DNA of 64,000 nucleotides from Erodium maritimum (lineage: Eukaryota; Streptophyta; Magnoliopsida; Geraniales; Geraniaceae), in the NCBI GenBank assembly GCA_963921825.1, contig OY997594.1, forward strand, positions 60,559,675-60,623,674. The letters are read 5' to 3'. The position numbers and the translations under genes are program-made. The number at the start of each line of letters is the position of its first letter. Position 1 is the stretch's first letter. Shown piece after piece: positions 22,299 to 33,462 of the stretch. The notes below the pieces were generated by a model. The model worked only from the letters and a program-made list of their open reading frames with translations. It was not told the DNA's origin and did no database searches.

Positions 22299-23675
22299 AT
22301 GGAGCTAGCTCTGAGTTTGGGTGGTGACACTGTCTCAAAGCCATTCTCGTGTCTTGATAAAAAGATGGCGGCCAACAAGGATCTAGGGTTTTGCATGGGG
22401 TTGGGAGATGGAAGATCTTCACCTTCATCGAAAGAAGCCGATCGGGTCAGATCAGATGATCAGGATCATGAGAGGAGGGTTTGTTCATCAGATCCACCGG
22501 TTCAGCTCGATCTTCTTCCTTTTTCTCCGGTTCATCGGGCCCAGTACCCGCCATCTTCACAGCCTCTCTTTCCATGGCTTACTGGTAAAGACTTCCTGAT
22601 CTGTTGGGTGTTTTGAGTTTTCAAGATGTGGGTTTTGGTGGGTTTTTCGTGTTTGATGAGAAAAACTAAAACTTTATGGTGTAACAGGGGCGAGATCGGT
22701 GTTGGAGGAGGCGGAGGACGGGGCGGCGCTGTCGTCACCGAACACGAGCACGACGGTGTCGTCCTTTCAGATGGATTTTCCGGCGAGGAACGGGAACAAT
22801 AAGAGAGATTTGGATCAATCGAGGGCTTTGAGTGACGACGAGGACAACGCTCTCGCTCGGAAGAAACTCAGGCTCTCCAAAGACCAATCCGCTTTTCTCG
22901 AAGAGACCTTCAAAGAGCACAACACCCTCAACCCCGTAAGTCCACTAAGCTCAGGGAATTGCTACAAATATTTAATTTGTGGGGTTTAATTCGATTTGGA
23001 TAGAGTCAACAGCTAATCAAGAGATCCGTTTAGTAACAAATCTTAAAACTTTTAAATGGATTCATTGAATTATAAGATAGTATCAAAGTCTGATTCATCA
23101 CTCTATCCTTTGTGATTTTTGTTAGGAGTAAGATCTCATGGTACACATGGTGAGTAACAAATCCTGAGCTATATAATGTTTGTAATGCAGAAGCAAAAGA
23201 TAGCACTGGCGAAGCAGCTGAATCTTCGACCTCGACAAATAGAAGTGTGGTTTCAGAACAGAAGAGCAAGGTAGGTGTAGGTACATAATATTTACAATTA
23301 TGCCTTACGATGAAGCCATTTACATATATAATATATATTGATTATAATTAAAATGAAAACAGGACGAAGTTGAAGCAGACGGAAGTAGATTGCGAGTACT
23401 TGAAGAAGTGTTGCGAGACGTTGACAGAAGAGAACAGAAGGTTGCAGAAGGAACTTCAAGAGTTAAGAGCTCTCAAGTCCTCTCAGCCACTCTTCATGCA
23501 CCTTCCTGCCACCACTCTCACCATGTGCCCCTCTTGCGAGCGCGTAGCCACCACCACTTACACCACCACATCTTCTCCGCCGCTATCGATTGCCAAATCA
23601 CCCAGATTGGTGTTTCCGTACTCACATGCCCAACCGCAGCTTCATCAGGCCCAAGCCCAAGCCCAAGCCCACTAG
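22299..23675 (+). CDS. HAT14-like: HD-Zip class II transcription factor, HAT14-like
   Basis: Four exons join in frame: 22299-22584, 22688-22935, 23191-23270 and 23363-23675, all with GT/AG introns, giving 308 residues. N-terminal MELALSLGG and VQLDLLPF contain LxLxL-type repression motifs. The homeodomain spans about 153-209 ([10 protein letters not shown] to [12 protein letters not shown]), followed directly by a leucine zipper with Leu at 218, 225, 232 and 239, and the class II signature CPSCE at 260-264. The intron that splits the last Arg codon of RRAR is typical of HD-Zip II genes. These proteins dimerise through the zipper and bind CAATNATTG-like sites, mostly as repressors, in shade, auxin and organ-polarity responses. 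N-terminal and flanking sequence resembles Arabidopsis HAT14 most. The C-terminus ends in a Gln/Ala-rich tail (QAQAQAQAH). I see nothing broken; the gene looks functional. Confidence 0.92.
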
Positions 23676-24240
23676 ATGAAGACTAGTCAAACCAAACTAC
23701 TTTCTCTCAATTCCTCGTGTAAATATACTTTTCTGGCTTGATTTTTTCGTGTGGAGTCTGAGTGGGTTTTGGAGTGTGGAGTGATTCATGTGATGAGGGA
23801 AGTGACAATTCTAAAGAAATTTTTGATTTACCATATTCTTTATTTTGTTGTAACATTACCTCTTCTTAAATGAGTGCTTGAAAATGCTCTAATGGTTGGG
23901 TGTAATTTTCTTTTATAAATTAATTGGGTTTAAGACTTTCTTAAAATAATATTTTGAGTATTTTTGCAGTACGTATATACTATATGGCTGCAGAAAAATA
24001 ATTGGGTGTTACTCATTCAAGTTTTTTTTTTCCAGTCTCTTACCACTCTGGCTGAAGGCAAAGGCATGTTTTGTGCATTGAGTGCTCTATCAACCTGTCC
24101 CCATGAAGTTAATTATCGATTAATTATCCACGCTTAATAAAATAGCAAATGAAATAGTGTGTGATATCATATATCTTAAAAAATATATTACAAAACTACA
24201 TCGTCGTTATTAACCGGAAATTTTGCAGAGAATTGAGAAA
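23676..24240. other. 3' flank of the HD-Zip gene
   Basis: Likely 3' UTR followed by AT-rich DNA. No gene, repeat end or RNA structure was recognised. Confidence 0.5.
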
Positions 24241-25299
24241 AACTCCACGTTTGTTATGCGCATCTCTCTCTAAAAACCTCTTTAGCCCAAGCTTAGTTCT
24301 AGCATATCACCTACTCCCTTTGTCATTACATCATCGCCAACTCCATCAATAGGACTTTCTATACCTCCGTCCACGCCAATAAAGTGTCTTTGACTTTTGA
24401 CCTGATCATGTCACTATGTCCATCGCATAAGGTCGTTAGTCTTTTTAAGGAACAAAGGAAAAGAATACCAAAGCAATCTGTTTCCACTCTATCTCTGCCT
24501 TTGCTACCAACACCGTCCATCACCGTCGACAATCTCATGATAACCACTACACTTATTTTTATCTCTCCGAGGCGAATCTTGCCAACGTCCCTCGCAAAAA
24601 TACCAAAGAGGGGACGTTCTGCAAGGACCCTAACCTAACTTCCTCTCCAAGTAATTCTCTGTCGGTGCCAACTCTATCTTCTCCTGACGGTCTTGAGTCT
24701 TTGAGGAATGGGGCATGGACAACACTACGTGTCTCAGTCACGCTACCACCGCCATTGAACGATCCATTCCTCTCGCAACCGTCTCGGTAGGGCTCACTGG
24801 TGGTTTCAGGATGTTTCCCTTGGCCCCATCCCATCCACCCGCCCTCTCCGTCCCACACCTGGTGTTGTCACACATGGTTACCATCCAAGAATACCTCCCA
24901 ACCTGCTCTACCATGGAGGAGGAAGAGATAGAGGTGGTCATGCCATTCCCCCAGTGGACTCTGCCTTTATAGCTCGCCAACTTTTCGTCATGGTCGACAA
25001 ACTTTTGACTTCGCGACCTCCTCGAAAAGACTTTATGCTCAAAATTATCACCAAGGGGCGGGGCCACTCGACATCGGGCTTCCTGATCAAGGATGTTGAA
25101 CCCGGGGTGTTTGCATTCTACTTTGCCTCTTAGGAGGCCCGAGATTGGGTTCGAAAGAATGAACCCTGATGTTTTGATGGTCGTCCTCTACTGTTAGGAG
25201 ACATCAACCCCTAGCACAGGATCTCTCCACTTTGAACCAACTGCAACTCTGGGTCCATGCCAAGGGCTTACCACCCTTGGTTTGGAAAAAGTCTATTGG
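24241..25299 (+). pseudogene. LINE ORF1, left half (split by the chromovirus)
   Basis: The right part encodes, with stops, FLIKDVEPGVFAFYFAS and EARDWVRKNEP (about 25078-25170), the DUF4283 signature of plant LINE ORF1, then NQLQLWVHAKGLPPLVWKKS (about 25233-25290). The upstream portion is Ser/Thr/Pro-rich like other ORF1 N-termini. The reading breaks at 25299 where the chromovirus begins and resumes at 41750. The left limit is not precisely known. The final five bases, ATTGG, are the left target-site duplication of the chromovirus. Confidence 0.68.
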
Positions 25300-26184
25300 T
25301 GTAAGAACCGCCCCCGGTCGAACCAGTAAAATTTGGGAAAAGTTAACTTTCCGCCGGAAAAGTCAACCGATGACTCCGAGAGTCATTCAAGACCTTTCCG
25401 GGACCAAAAAAGCTTAATTGTCGTTACGGTTAGCTTAGTTGGGTCATTTCCTTTCTAATGACCACTTTTGCGAAAAATTCAAATGCGGGTCAAACATGGT
25501 CAAATTAGAGGCTAAACCGGATTAATTTAAATGGTCAGAATTAATTAAGGGTAAAGGTGGACCCCACATGGACACTTGTCCATGGTGTCTTGGAGGAGAA
25601 GAAAAGGGTCTAGAAATACCCATTTACCCTCATTTTGGGCCTAAACAAAGAAGGGGACACAAGGGGAAACTAGACTTTTTTCCTTTTAGGTTAAATACCA
25701 AATTGGGAGCAACAATTCAGCTCATATTGTGTCTTGGCCGAAAATCACAAGGAGAGAAGAGAGAGTGGAGCTCCATAGCTTGAAGAAGAAGAAAGGGAGG
25801 AAAAAAGAGATCTTTGCTTGTTTTCTTCACCAAAAGGTTTCAATCCCTCTAGGTTTCTCATCCTTTCTTCATTCCCCAAGGTAATCCCTAAATCTAAACT
25901 CATTTTGATGAATTTTGAGTTATGGGTTTGATAGAAAAAGCATGAACTAGGTTGGGTTTCTATGGGTTTGAGATTTTTGGTGTTAAAAGATTGATTTATG
26001 AAGAGAAAGTGGATGATTTGGGTGGAAATCATTTGGGTTTTTGTTGTTTTGATGAAAATAATGATGAGTCTTGGAGTATTGAGGTTTATGGGACTGATTC
26101 TGGAGGTTTTGGAGTTTAAAAATGGAGTTTTGAGGGGTTGAGTTCGTGGAGAAGAAGCTGGAAGAAGAAGAAGGACGGAACTGT

Positions 26185-26335
26185 CAAACCCGTCACGGCT
26201 CCGTGACGGAGGCCATGACGGCACACGTCACGGTTCCGTGACATCACCCGTGACGGGAAACATCACGGTTCCGTGACCCGAACCGTCACGGAGTTCGTCA
26301 AGGCTCCGTGACCCGAACCGTGATGGATCAGAATT
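26185..26335. repeat. Cluster of TGACG/CGTCA palindromes in the 5' LTR
   Basis: The first unit, CGTCACGGCTCCGTGACG (26191-26208), is a perfect 8 bp inverted repeat around CT. Five or more variants follow (CACGGTTCCGTGAC and similar). Equivalent clusters occur in the 3' LTR (40215-40362) and in the solo LTR at 36095-36230. TGACG is the core of as-1-type bZIP/TGA sites; as RNA the same sequence would fold into serial hairpins. Confidence 0.8.
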
Positions 26336-26549
26336 GGGCCTTTTGGGCCCATTTTAATCGTTTTCAGGTAATTAGGAAGGTTATCTATAACCGAGCCTAT
26401 TAGGGGTTAATTTGGGATGTTTTCTCTTTAAACTGCCCTTGAATTACTATTAATTCTCGTATTACTTGTAATCTTAGACGTTTTTCCCGAGCACGGCGGA
26501 GGAGGCTACTAGGCGACTCGTGTTGGCTTGTGTTTGGATAGCGATTGAG

Positions 26550-27804
26550 GTAGGGAAAAGTAGCGAATACCAGTTTAATTGCGGAAAGTTACTAGTATGC
26601 ATATAGGTTATGAACAATCGATATAATATAGAATCGTATGCAGGATGTGAATAACTAGCGTAGTCATATAAAGATGGAACCACTTGCGGGCCAGGTCGTG
26701 CTCGTAAGTGTGGGAATTGCTATGCTGTAGTATCACTTATGGGTCCCTGGTTGGACTCGTAGGATTGGGTGTTGGTTGTGTTTGTTGTGACTAGTAGCAT
26801 GTTCTATTGATATGTGGTATGTTCGTTGTTGAATTAAGGACCATGATATGCTATGAGAACGTGGTAAATGTTAGTGTGAATTATCGCCTTGTGATATGAT
26901 CGGGTGATTGATAGACCGATATGATGGGTTCGGTAAGATTGTTCGGTGTGTATGCCGGTGTAATATGTTTGAACGTGATATGCTTGAGGATGTTGTTCCG
27001 GTCCGATATCGTGACTGATGTTGTGCCACATATGGCACGATATGTTCCGAGGCGGTGTGGTCCGGTCCGATATCTATATCGATGGATGGTTCCGATATAC
27101 ATATCTAGACCGAGGCTTCCGGTATGATATCTATACCGTGGAGGATTCCGGTATAGGATATCCAGGCCGAGGATTAGTTCGGGTACGATACATGTGCTGC
27201 ATGAGCGATTACGGTACAGGGGATCTAGAGCCGAGGAGGGTATTCTAGAGCAATGTTTATATCGTACCCCGGGATGGTACGTGTGATGTGATTGTACCCC
27301 GTGCTACAGGAAGATATACCCGACCGACGGAGGATTCCGGTCCGCTATATTTTGAGTTGTACCCTGATGCTGTGTTCCGGGAAGATGTCCTGGCCGATGT
27401 CGAGTTCGGACGACGTGATAAGTCGGTCTTTAGAGGTCGGCACATTGTTCTGGAATACCATAGGTGGCAGTGATTGCTAATGTTATTACTCTGTGTGTTG
27501 ATTTGTGTTGACTGTTGTGATTGCTTATGCATCCTATGTGATCTTCTGTGAATCTGAAATACAGTTATACTTGAGTTCTGTGTATTGTCGTGCGAGTTCG
27601 CACGTGTGGTCGTGATCTTACGGGTTACACCCGAGCAAGAGTCAAGCGTTATCTTGGGTTACTTGTTTAATTGATTCTTAGTTATTGTGCTTACTAGTAT
27701 TCCCTAATTGGACAGTTACCCGTGGTGGTGAGCGGATAGCTCATCCCCTTAACTACTTTTTCCTACTGAGCGAAAGCTCACCCCCCTTCATTACTATTTT
27801 ACAG
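26550..27804 (+). other. Candidate LTR leader intron (donor- and acceptor-like ends)
   Basis: GAG|GTAGGGAAA at 26550 and TTTTACAG|GT ending at 27804 bracket 1255 bp. Equivalent pairs occur in three other chromovirus-type LTRs of this window (31557-33201, 36470-37505, 61687-63084), with a conserved hairpin shortly before each acceptor-like site. Splicing is inference from conservation only. Confidence 0.35.
27767..27780 (+). other. Conserved TGAGC-GAAA-GCTCA hairpin
   Basis: Perfect 5 bp stem closed by a GAAA (GNRA) loop, 24 bases before the acceptor-like CAG. A second copy with a GGATA loop lies at 27729-27743. Counterparts with loops GTAA, GCAA and GAAC are in the three solo LTRs. Confidence 0.6.
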
Positions 27805-28064
27805 GTTTCGATCGTGAGTTGGTTTAGAGGACGGCTCAGAGTTGCGGAGCTTGGCGAGAGTCCTTTTTTTGGGTTGTTTAGTGACGTACCTTCTTTGTAT
27901 TAAACTTCGTTTTATTGTGGTACTCGAGCATTTGACTCTTATTATCAGGAATTTTGAGTTTGAACCATTGTTGGAGCTTATTTCATTTAAACTTACTTTA
28001 TTTATGATTATATTTTAGTTCACGTCTCGAGTCCGGTCAAAACCGGATTTGGGGCGTGACAACT

Positions 28065-28076
28065 TGGTATCAGAGC
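28065..28076 (+). other. Primer binding site (initiator tRNA-Met type)
   Basis: TGGTATCAGAGC lies three bases after the 5' LTR, complementary to the 3' end of plant initiator methionine tRNA, the usual minus-strand primer of chromoviruses. Confidence 0.9.
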
Positions 28077-28846
28077 CTGGTTTTTCAAAACTTCGGACCG
28101 TACGTCAACTAGGTGGGTAGAGTTAAATCGTTAGGTTTCGGTGTGTCGGTGATGCAAATCGGAAATGTCCTACGTGTAGAATCGAGATGAAGAGAGTCTC
28201 GGTTTGGTAAAATGCCCTGTCTAGGTGTCGTGTACTTGTGGTGAACCACTGTGGTTGGTGCCAATGATTGTGTTTGCTGAGTGTTGTGTGTTATGATTGT
28301 GTTGAGTACTTTATGCAGGATGTGAGTTGAATGTCCCGCGTAAGCGGATGGTTTAGTAGAATTTTCAAACGGGTCATGCCCAAATTTCTGCAAAAACTGA
28401 AGTGTTTGTACCATCACGATTCTACTACAGGAGCTCATGTAATCGAACGTGATGGGGGGATGTCAAGTGGTTACAACGTAATTCGGGGATGCCTGAACCG
28501 GGTTGTAACGACATGATGTCGACATAAAGGTTATGTTAGAAAAAGAAAGGTGTCGAGATCCAGTGGAATTAAGTGATGTTGAGACTTTTGTGGAATTGCT
28601 GCGTGATGTGGACTGTGTGATTTTGGTTGAAATTGTTGAACTGTGTGGTTGACTTTGTGGGATGCACAAGTGTGCGGGTCTCCCTGGTTGTGTGAAACTA
28701 GTATGACTATACTAAGATTAGGCATATTATTAGTTTGAGTGCGACTTATTTGAAACGTGTGTGAACGCTAGTGATTTAAGCGCGTCGCTTTATGCGAATT
28801 TAAGAATTGAACGTGTGCGTTTATCCGTGCAACGGATATATACGAC
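28077..28846 (+). other. Untranslated leader of the chromovirus
   Basis: Between the primer site and the gag start codon I see no coding signature. Such leaders usually hold packaging signals; none can be pinpointed. Confidence 0.5.
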
Positions 28847-30284
28847 ATGACGCCTACCTATGTTCCTTGAGACATTAGGAGCCGGCCAGCTGGAGGCCGA
28901 GGGCAGCCACCTGCCATTGAGTCGGCAGGGGCAACGAGCGCCCAAGGTACATCCACTGAGGGGCACATGAGAGCTGACGTCGGACCATCAGGGCTTCCGC
29001 CCAGAGTTCCACCGGTCACAGAGCCGACCCAGGCAACAGTCCTAAATGATTTGGTTCGCACTGTTCAGGGCTTGGCGTCGATTATCGCCCAGAGGGAGAC
29101 TGTGGCCCCGACACCAGAGAATGTGCCTGCTGCCACTGCAACTACTGCTGTGGGGCTCAGTCAGGCACCGGGCTACACCGCCCAGATGCTGAGAGACTTT
29201 CTGAGGTTGGGTTCACCCGCCTTTTCCGGGGAGCCAGACCCCGATATAGCCGAGAGATGGCTCTGACAGATTGTTCGGAACATGGATACTTCAGGTATTG
29301 AGGATGAGCACACGTGGGTATCCTTCACAGCGTTCCAGCTGAGGGACAACGCGTACCACTGATGGCAGCGCGAGCAGAGTAGAGTAGAGTCGGGAATGAC
29401 TTTCAATTGTTTAGAGAGCGATTCTTTGAGCAGTACTTTCCGCAGTCATCCCAGGAGGACAGGCACCAGCAGTTCCTAGAACTGTGTCAGGGTGGGATGA
29501 CGGTATCTGAGTACGAGGCGAGATTCACCTCTTTGTCCCGCTTTGCATCGGAGATGGTGCCGACCGAGGCTCGCCACTGTAGACGGTTTGAGGGGGGGCT
29601 CCGCCCCGCGATTGTGGATCGGGTCACAACCCTGAGGACCCAGGTGTACTCGGAGCTAGTAAATCAGGCACTGGCCGTGGAGCGACACTTCCGGGAGACA
29701 GCTAGGATCCGGGAGAGTAGGCCGAGACCGAGCGGGTTCTTGATACCGTCTGAGGTCCATGATTCGAGGAGGCAGATGACCTCAGGATCTTTCCAGCCAC
29801 AGGCACACTCTGGTGGGATGCGACAGGTCGGATCAGTAGCATCCGTTGGACCTGCCTTGTTAGAGCAGCTGTGTCATTCGTGCGGACAGCCGGGCCAGCC
29901 CGAGACTGTGCATGGAGCAGTCTGCCCGCACCTCGCCCAGCGAGCAGTCAGGCGAGACCTGAGGGGAGGCCGAGTACAGTTAAGTTGGGATGCTACCATT
30001 GCGGACGGCCATGGCACTTCTCTGCTAGGTGCCCCGATCGGTTTGGAGGGATGTCGGCCCCGCGACCGCAGCAGTCGCAGACTGTGCAGTCGCCTCAGTT
30101 CCGTCAGCGTCAGGTTCAGGCGCCGAGAGCTCCGCGGCAGACAGCGAGCGTGCCAGCGCCGAGACATCAACAGATAGCTCCACAGTAGGTGGCCCTTCCA
30201 CCACCCTCAAGGGGAGGACCTCAGGCACCGCAGAGCAAAGTGTATGCGGTTGCAGATTCCCGAGCCGAGGGACGTCACTCCAGT
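28847..30284 (+). pseudogene. gag: Chromovirus gag (degraded)
   Basis: ATG 28847 opens a frame that meets TGA at about 28868, resumes through TQATVLNDLVRTVQGL and LRDFLRLGSPAFSGEPDP (29170-29250; start of the retrotransposon gag domain), meets another stop near 29264, and continues in other frames through FEQYFPQSSQEDRHQQFLEL and MTVSEYEARFTSLSRFA (29430-29560). A CCHC zinc knuckle, CYHCGRPWHFSARC, lies at about 29988-30030. At least three stops or frameshifts make it non-functional. Gag would form the cytoplasmic virus-like particle and bind RNA. The right end is cut by a solo LTR that duplicated CATGA. Confidence 0.85.
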
Positions 30285-31119
30285 CATGATGTAAAACCCG
30301 CTTCGATTTTAAAAGAGTAATAATTGGCAATCTGAAAACCTTAGGGCAGGTTTTTAGAACGAGTAATTATTAAAAAAAAGGGAAAATGGGTGAAACTTGG
30401 ACTGGATCAGGATTGGGCCGGCTCGGGCACAATCGATCTTGCGCGCGGCCCAAAGGCCCGGTTACTTAACCCTAGTGCGACTGTTCCTCTTCCTTTTGCA
30501 CGCACGCAAATCGAGGGTCCTCGAGCTCTCGCCATCCTCTTTGCGAACCGAGCTCGAGAATCGCCGCCGCTCATCCCTTCCCGACCTCCCTCGTCGTCGT
30601 CGTCCTCCTCCTTCAGCACCCTCTCCTTCTCCACCTACTACTTCACCCTCACCTTCTTCTACACCCTCTTCTCCGGCCGCACAGAACCGAGTACGAGTTG
30701 AACCGACGCCGTAGATCTCTCACTTCAGGTTAGTCCTCCCCAAGCTAAACCGAGCTCCATCTCGTCCTTTTTCTTCTTCCCCGACCCGTATTGCCGGGAT
30801 TCATGCCTTTCCGAGCTCAATTCGAGCTGTTTTGAGTCGAAACCCTCGCCGGCGACTTCGCCAGTCTCAGATCTGCAACGGGGGCGGGATTTGTAGTGCC
30901 CGAGTTGCTGCCGTCACAACCACGACTTTTCTAGTGTCCCAGATGCCTTCTCTGCCCTTGTTTCCCCCTCTTCCGAGCGTCCTTAGCACTGTGCGCGACG
31001 GCCGGAGCTGCGACGAGTTCGCCGGAGCTGAGGAAGCTCGAGGGAGAACCTGGGAAGGGCTTTGGGCTGGGCTGAGGACTTGGGCCGGTGGTCTTGGGCC
31101 AATGTTCAAGGATCTGGGC

Positions 31120-31265
31120 CAGGCCCAGATCCGGGCGGGTTTGGAATCAGGCCGGACCGGGTCTGGACCGGGTTCGGGTTGGATCTGGACCGGTTCCGGG
31201 TCAAGTCCGGGTTTAGATTCTGGATCCGGGTTTGGGCTTGGATCCGGGCCGGATCCGGGCCAGCC
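31120..31265. repeat. GGRCCGGGT-type degenerate repeats in solo LTR
   Basis: Short reiterated GGACCGGGTC, GGATCCGGG and GGGCCGGAT units over about 145 bp; a GC-rich, CpG-dense stretch upstream of the donor-like site. Confidence 0.6.
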
Positions 31266-32346
31266 CACTTGAATTATTTTATGTAATTAATTAATTGTTT
31301 AAAAATCAGATAAATTCCGAGGACTAAAGCCAGATATTTTCAAGGACCGATCGGGCTTCTACATGACTTAAATAAAATAAATTTGAGGACAGTTTGGACT
31401 GTGCCGGGACTGATTCCCGTCGTTCTTTTGTTTAACCCAAGACTTGGGCTTCGCCCGATAAGACCAGAGTCGAACCCAGACGCGGACTTCGCCCAAGAAG
31501 ACGGTGTTGGCCCGGTTGTCAACAGCTAGGAGACGCTGCTGTGGTATCGTCTTGAGGTAGGGAAAGTAGCGGATACCGCTTTAATTACGCAAAGTTACTA
31601 GTATGCATGATTAGGGTTAATAATAATAACCGGAAAGATCATAGCTTGACATGTAGAATACGAACAAGTAGCGTAGACGTTTGAACTGTGAATATTTACG
31701 ATTCGTGTCTTGGGAATTGCGGTGCTGGTAGATCCGGGCCATGTCGTGTCTGTAGGTTTGTTTGCTGAGTGTGGCTTGTGTTGTTTGAACGACTAATAAA
31801 TAATGAACATGAAAAAGAATAGAATGGAATTAGTGATGCATGCTGATTACCTGTGTGGTTATTTCTTGTTTATTCGATATGTTAAGTTGTGGGATAGTTG
31901 GGGATTTAATACCGGTTAAGCCGGCGGGGTTACCACATGGAGTGTGGAGACGGTAAGTGATGGTAAGTACGTGACGATTTTGAGTGTGGTTAAGAGTCTA
32001 ATAAGATCTATTCGTTGTTGCATATCGTGATTGTGTGTGGGCAAGTGTGCCATGTTTGATAATGTGAACCCTTGTTTGTGTTATGACCGGGTGAGTGATA
32101 GATCGACTGTCTGTGCATTTGTTGAGATGGTCTGGTTGGTATACCGAGACCATCAGTGTTTGTACGGTGTGTTAGTTCCTGTTTTTGGGTGTTCAAAGAG
32201 ACGGTGTAGCCGGGGTGGACTTACACGAGAGTTAGATTCGGTGAAGCGTATCGAGGCCAAGGATGGCGTGATCAGTACCCGATGATTCGTGGTCCGGGAC
32301 GATGGTTGACCGAGGCGTGTATCGATCTTGTACGTATTGTTCATTA

Positions 32347-32612
32347 GTATCCCTTCGTCTGTGTGCGGAGGAGTATAATACCCCACGTCTGTGTGCATAG
32401 GAGTATAATACCCCACGTCTGTGTGCGTGGAACCCTTCGTCTGTGTGCGGAGGAGTATAATACCCACGGCTGTGTGCGTGGAACCCTTCGTCTGTGTGCG
32501 GAGAAGTATAATACCCCACGTCTGTGTGCGTGGAACCCTTCGTCTGTGTGCGGAGGAGTATAATACCCCACGTCTGTGTGCGTGGAACCCTTCGTCTGTG
32601 TGCGGAGTAAGT
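32347..32612. repeat. 52 bp minisatellite in solo LTR
   Basis: About five copies of a unit built from CCCTTCGTCTGTGTGCGG, AGGAGTATAATACC and CCACGTCTGTGTGCGTGGAA. The second copy is shortened. Open frames on both strands here are by-products of the repeat. Confidence 0.9.
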
Positions 32613-33163
32613 TATTGGGATTGATATTGCATAGTCCGGTACGATAAAAGTGGCGGTGTGCCTTCAGTGGTATGACTTATGCTGTTCTACAACATCTGTG
32701 TGTGTCTTTCCGTGTGCTTTATTCTCATTGGTCGGATATGTGCTTTCGGATAAGTATGTTTAAGGTTGTGTAAATGGGCAGTAACGGGGAAATGTGTTGT
32801 TGGACTCTGTGCAATGGGTTAAGTGTGACTTTAGTCTTGTGAGAGCGTTTAGTGAAACGAGGGTTGTTGTAACTGTTTCCAGTGTTGTCGTGCGAGTTCG
32901 CACGTGTATCAGATTACTGAGATAGCCGTGGGCCTTGCTTACTGAGAATTGTTGGGTGATGAGTGTCAATGGCTAGTTGTTGGGAAGTGGTTTGAGTTCG
33001 GATCGTTGGGAGTTGGTTTTATGGGTTGTGCCTGAGTGAAGGCCAAATGTTGTCTTGGAGTGATTGTTTACTTGTTTTAGTAGTTGTGCTTACTAGTATG
33101 CCATAATTGGACGGTTACCCGTGTTGATGAACTGTGGTTCAAATCCTTAACTACTTTTCCTAC

Positions 33164-33177
33164 TGAGCGTAAGCTCA
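33164..33177 (+). other. Conserved TGAGC-GTAA-GCTCA hairpin
   Basis: Same stem as at 27767-27780 with the loop changed from GAAA to GTAA, still a GNRA tetraloop, again just before an acceptor-like CAG. Confidence 0.6.
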
Positions 33178-33462
33178 CCCCCTTACTTTGTGGTGTTTCA
33201 GGTGTCAAGCGGGTTTTGTACTAGCAGGATTCTCGGAGATAGGGAGCTGACGGGGATTCGGGCTAGTGTCTAGAGACGTACTGTTAATTGTTGAGTTATT
33301 TACCGTTGTTTTTATTGAGCCGCGACTCGCGAGGTTGTTTTAAGTTGAAAGCTTGAATTGAGACTTGTTGGCCTTATTTACAATAATAATAAAAAAAAAT
33401 TATTGTTGTTTTAGTTCACGTCTCGAATTCGGTCAAAACCGGATTTGGGGCGTGACACATGA

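Larger units (their letters stand above)
25300..28061 (+). repeat. 5' LTR of the chromovirus
   Basis: 2762 bp. In order: CTAGAAAT at 25610-25617 where the 3' LTR has CTATAAAG (mutated TATA box); a cluster of TGACG palindromes (26185-26335); a donor-like GAG|GTAGGGAAAAG at 26550; a GC-rich region with CCGGTATGATATCTATACCG-like repeats (about 26990-27350); palindrome CGTGCGAGTTCGCACG (27589-27604); tandem TGAGC hairpins (27729-27743, 27767-27780); acceptor-like TTTTACAG (27797-27804); and the terminal CCGGTCAAAACCGG hairpin. It has an extra 336 bp (27591-27926) not present in the 3' LTR. Confidence 0.92.
30290..33457 (+). mobile_element. Solo LTR of a related chromovirus, nested in gag-pol
   Basis: Starts TGTAAAACCCGC, ends GGTCAAAACCGGATTTGGGG followed by CGTGACA, like the host element's LTRs, but differs through most of its length, so it is another family of the same lineage. 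Perfect 5 bp duplication CATGA at 30285-30289 and 33458-33462. 3168 bp. Inside: CT/TCG-rich leader (30480-30700), a run of CCGG-type repeats (31120-31265), donor-like GAG|GTAGGGAAAG (31557), a 52 bp minisatellite (32347-32612), palindrome CGTGCGAGTTCGCACG (32889-32904), hairpin TGAGC-GTAA-GCTCA (33164-33177) and acceptor-like TTTCAG (33201). No internal coding region remains, as expected after LTR-LTR recombination. Confidence 0.92.

Noticed and set aside
26185-26335. Possible CRISPR-like array
   Set aside because: Repeats are short palindromes without constant spacers, inside a plant LTR; CRISPR does not occur in plant nuclear DNA.
26881-27532. Multiple 60-90 codon frames
   Set aside because: Inside the chromovirus 5' LTR; repeated GGATTCCGGTAT-type units create open frames on both strands.
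32153-32624. Overlapping open frames on both strands
   Set aside because: By-product of the 52 bp minisatellite in the solo LTR.
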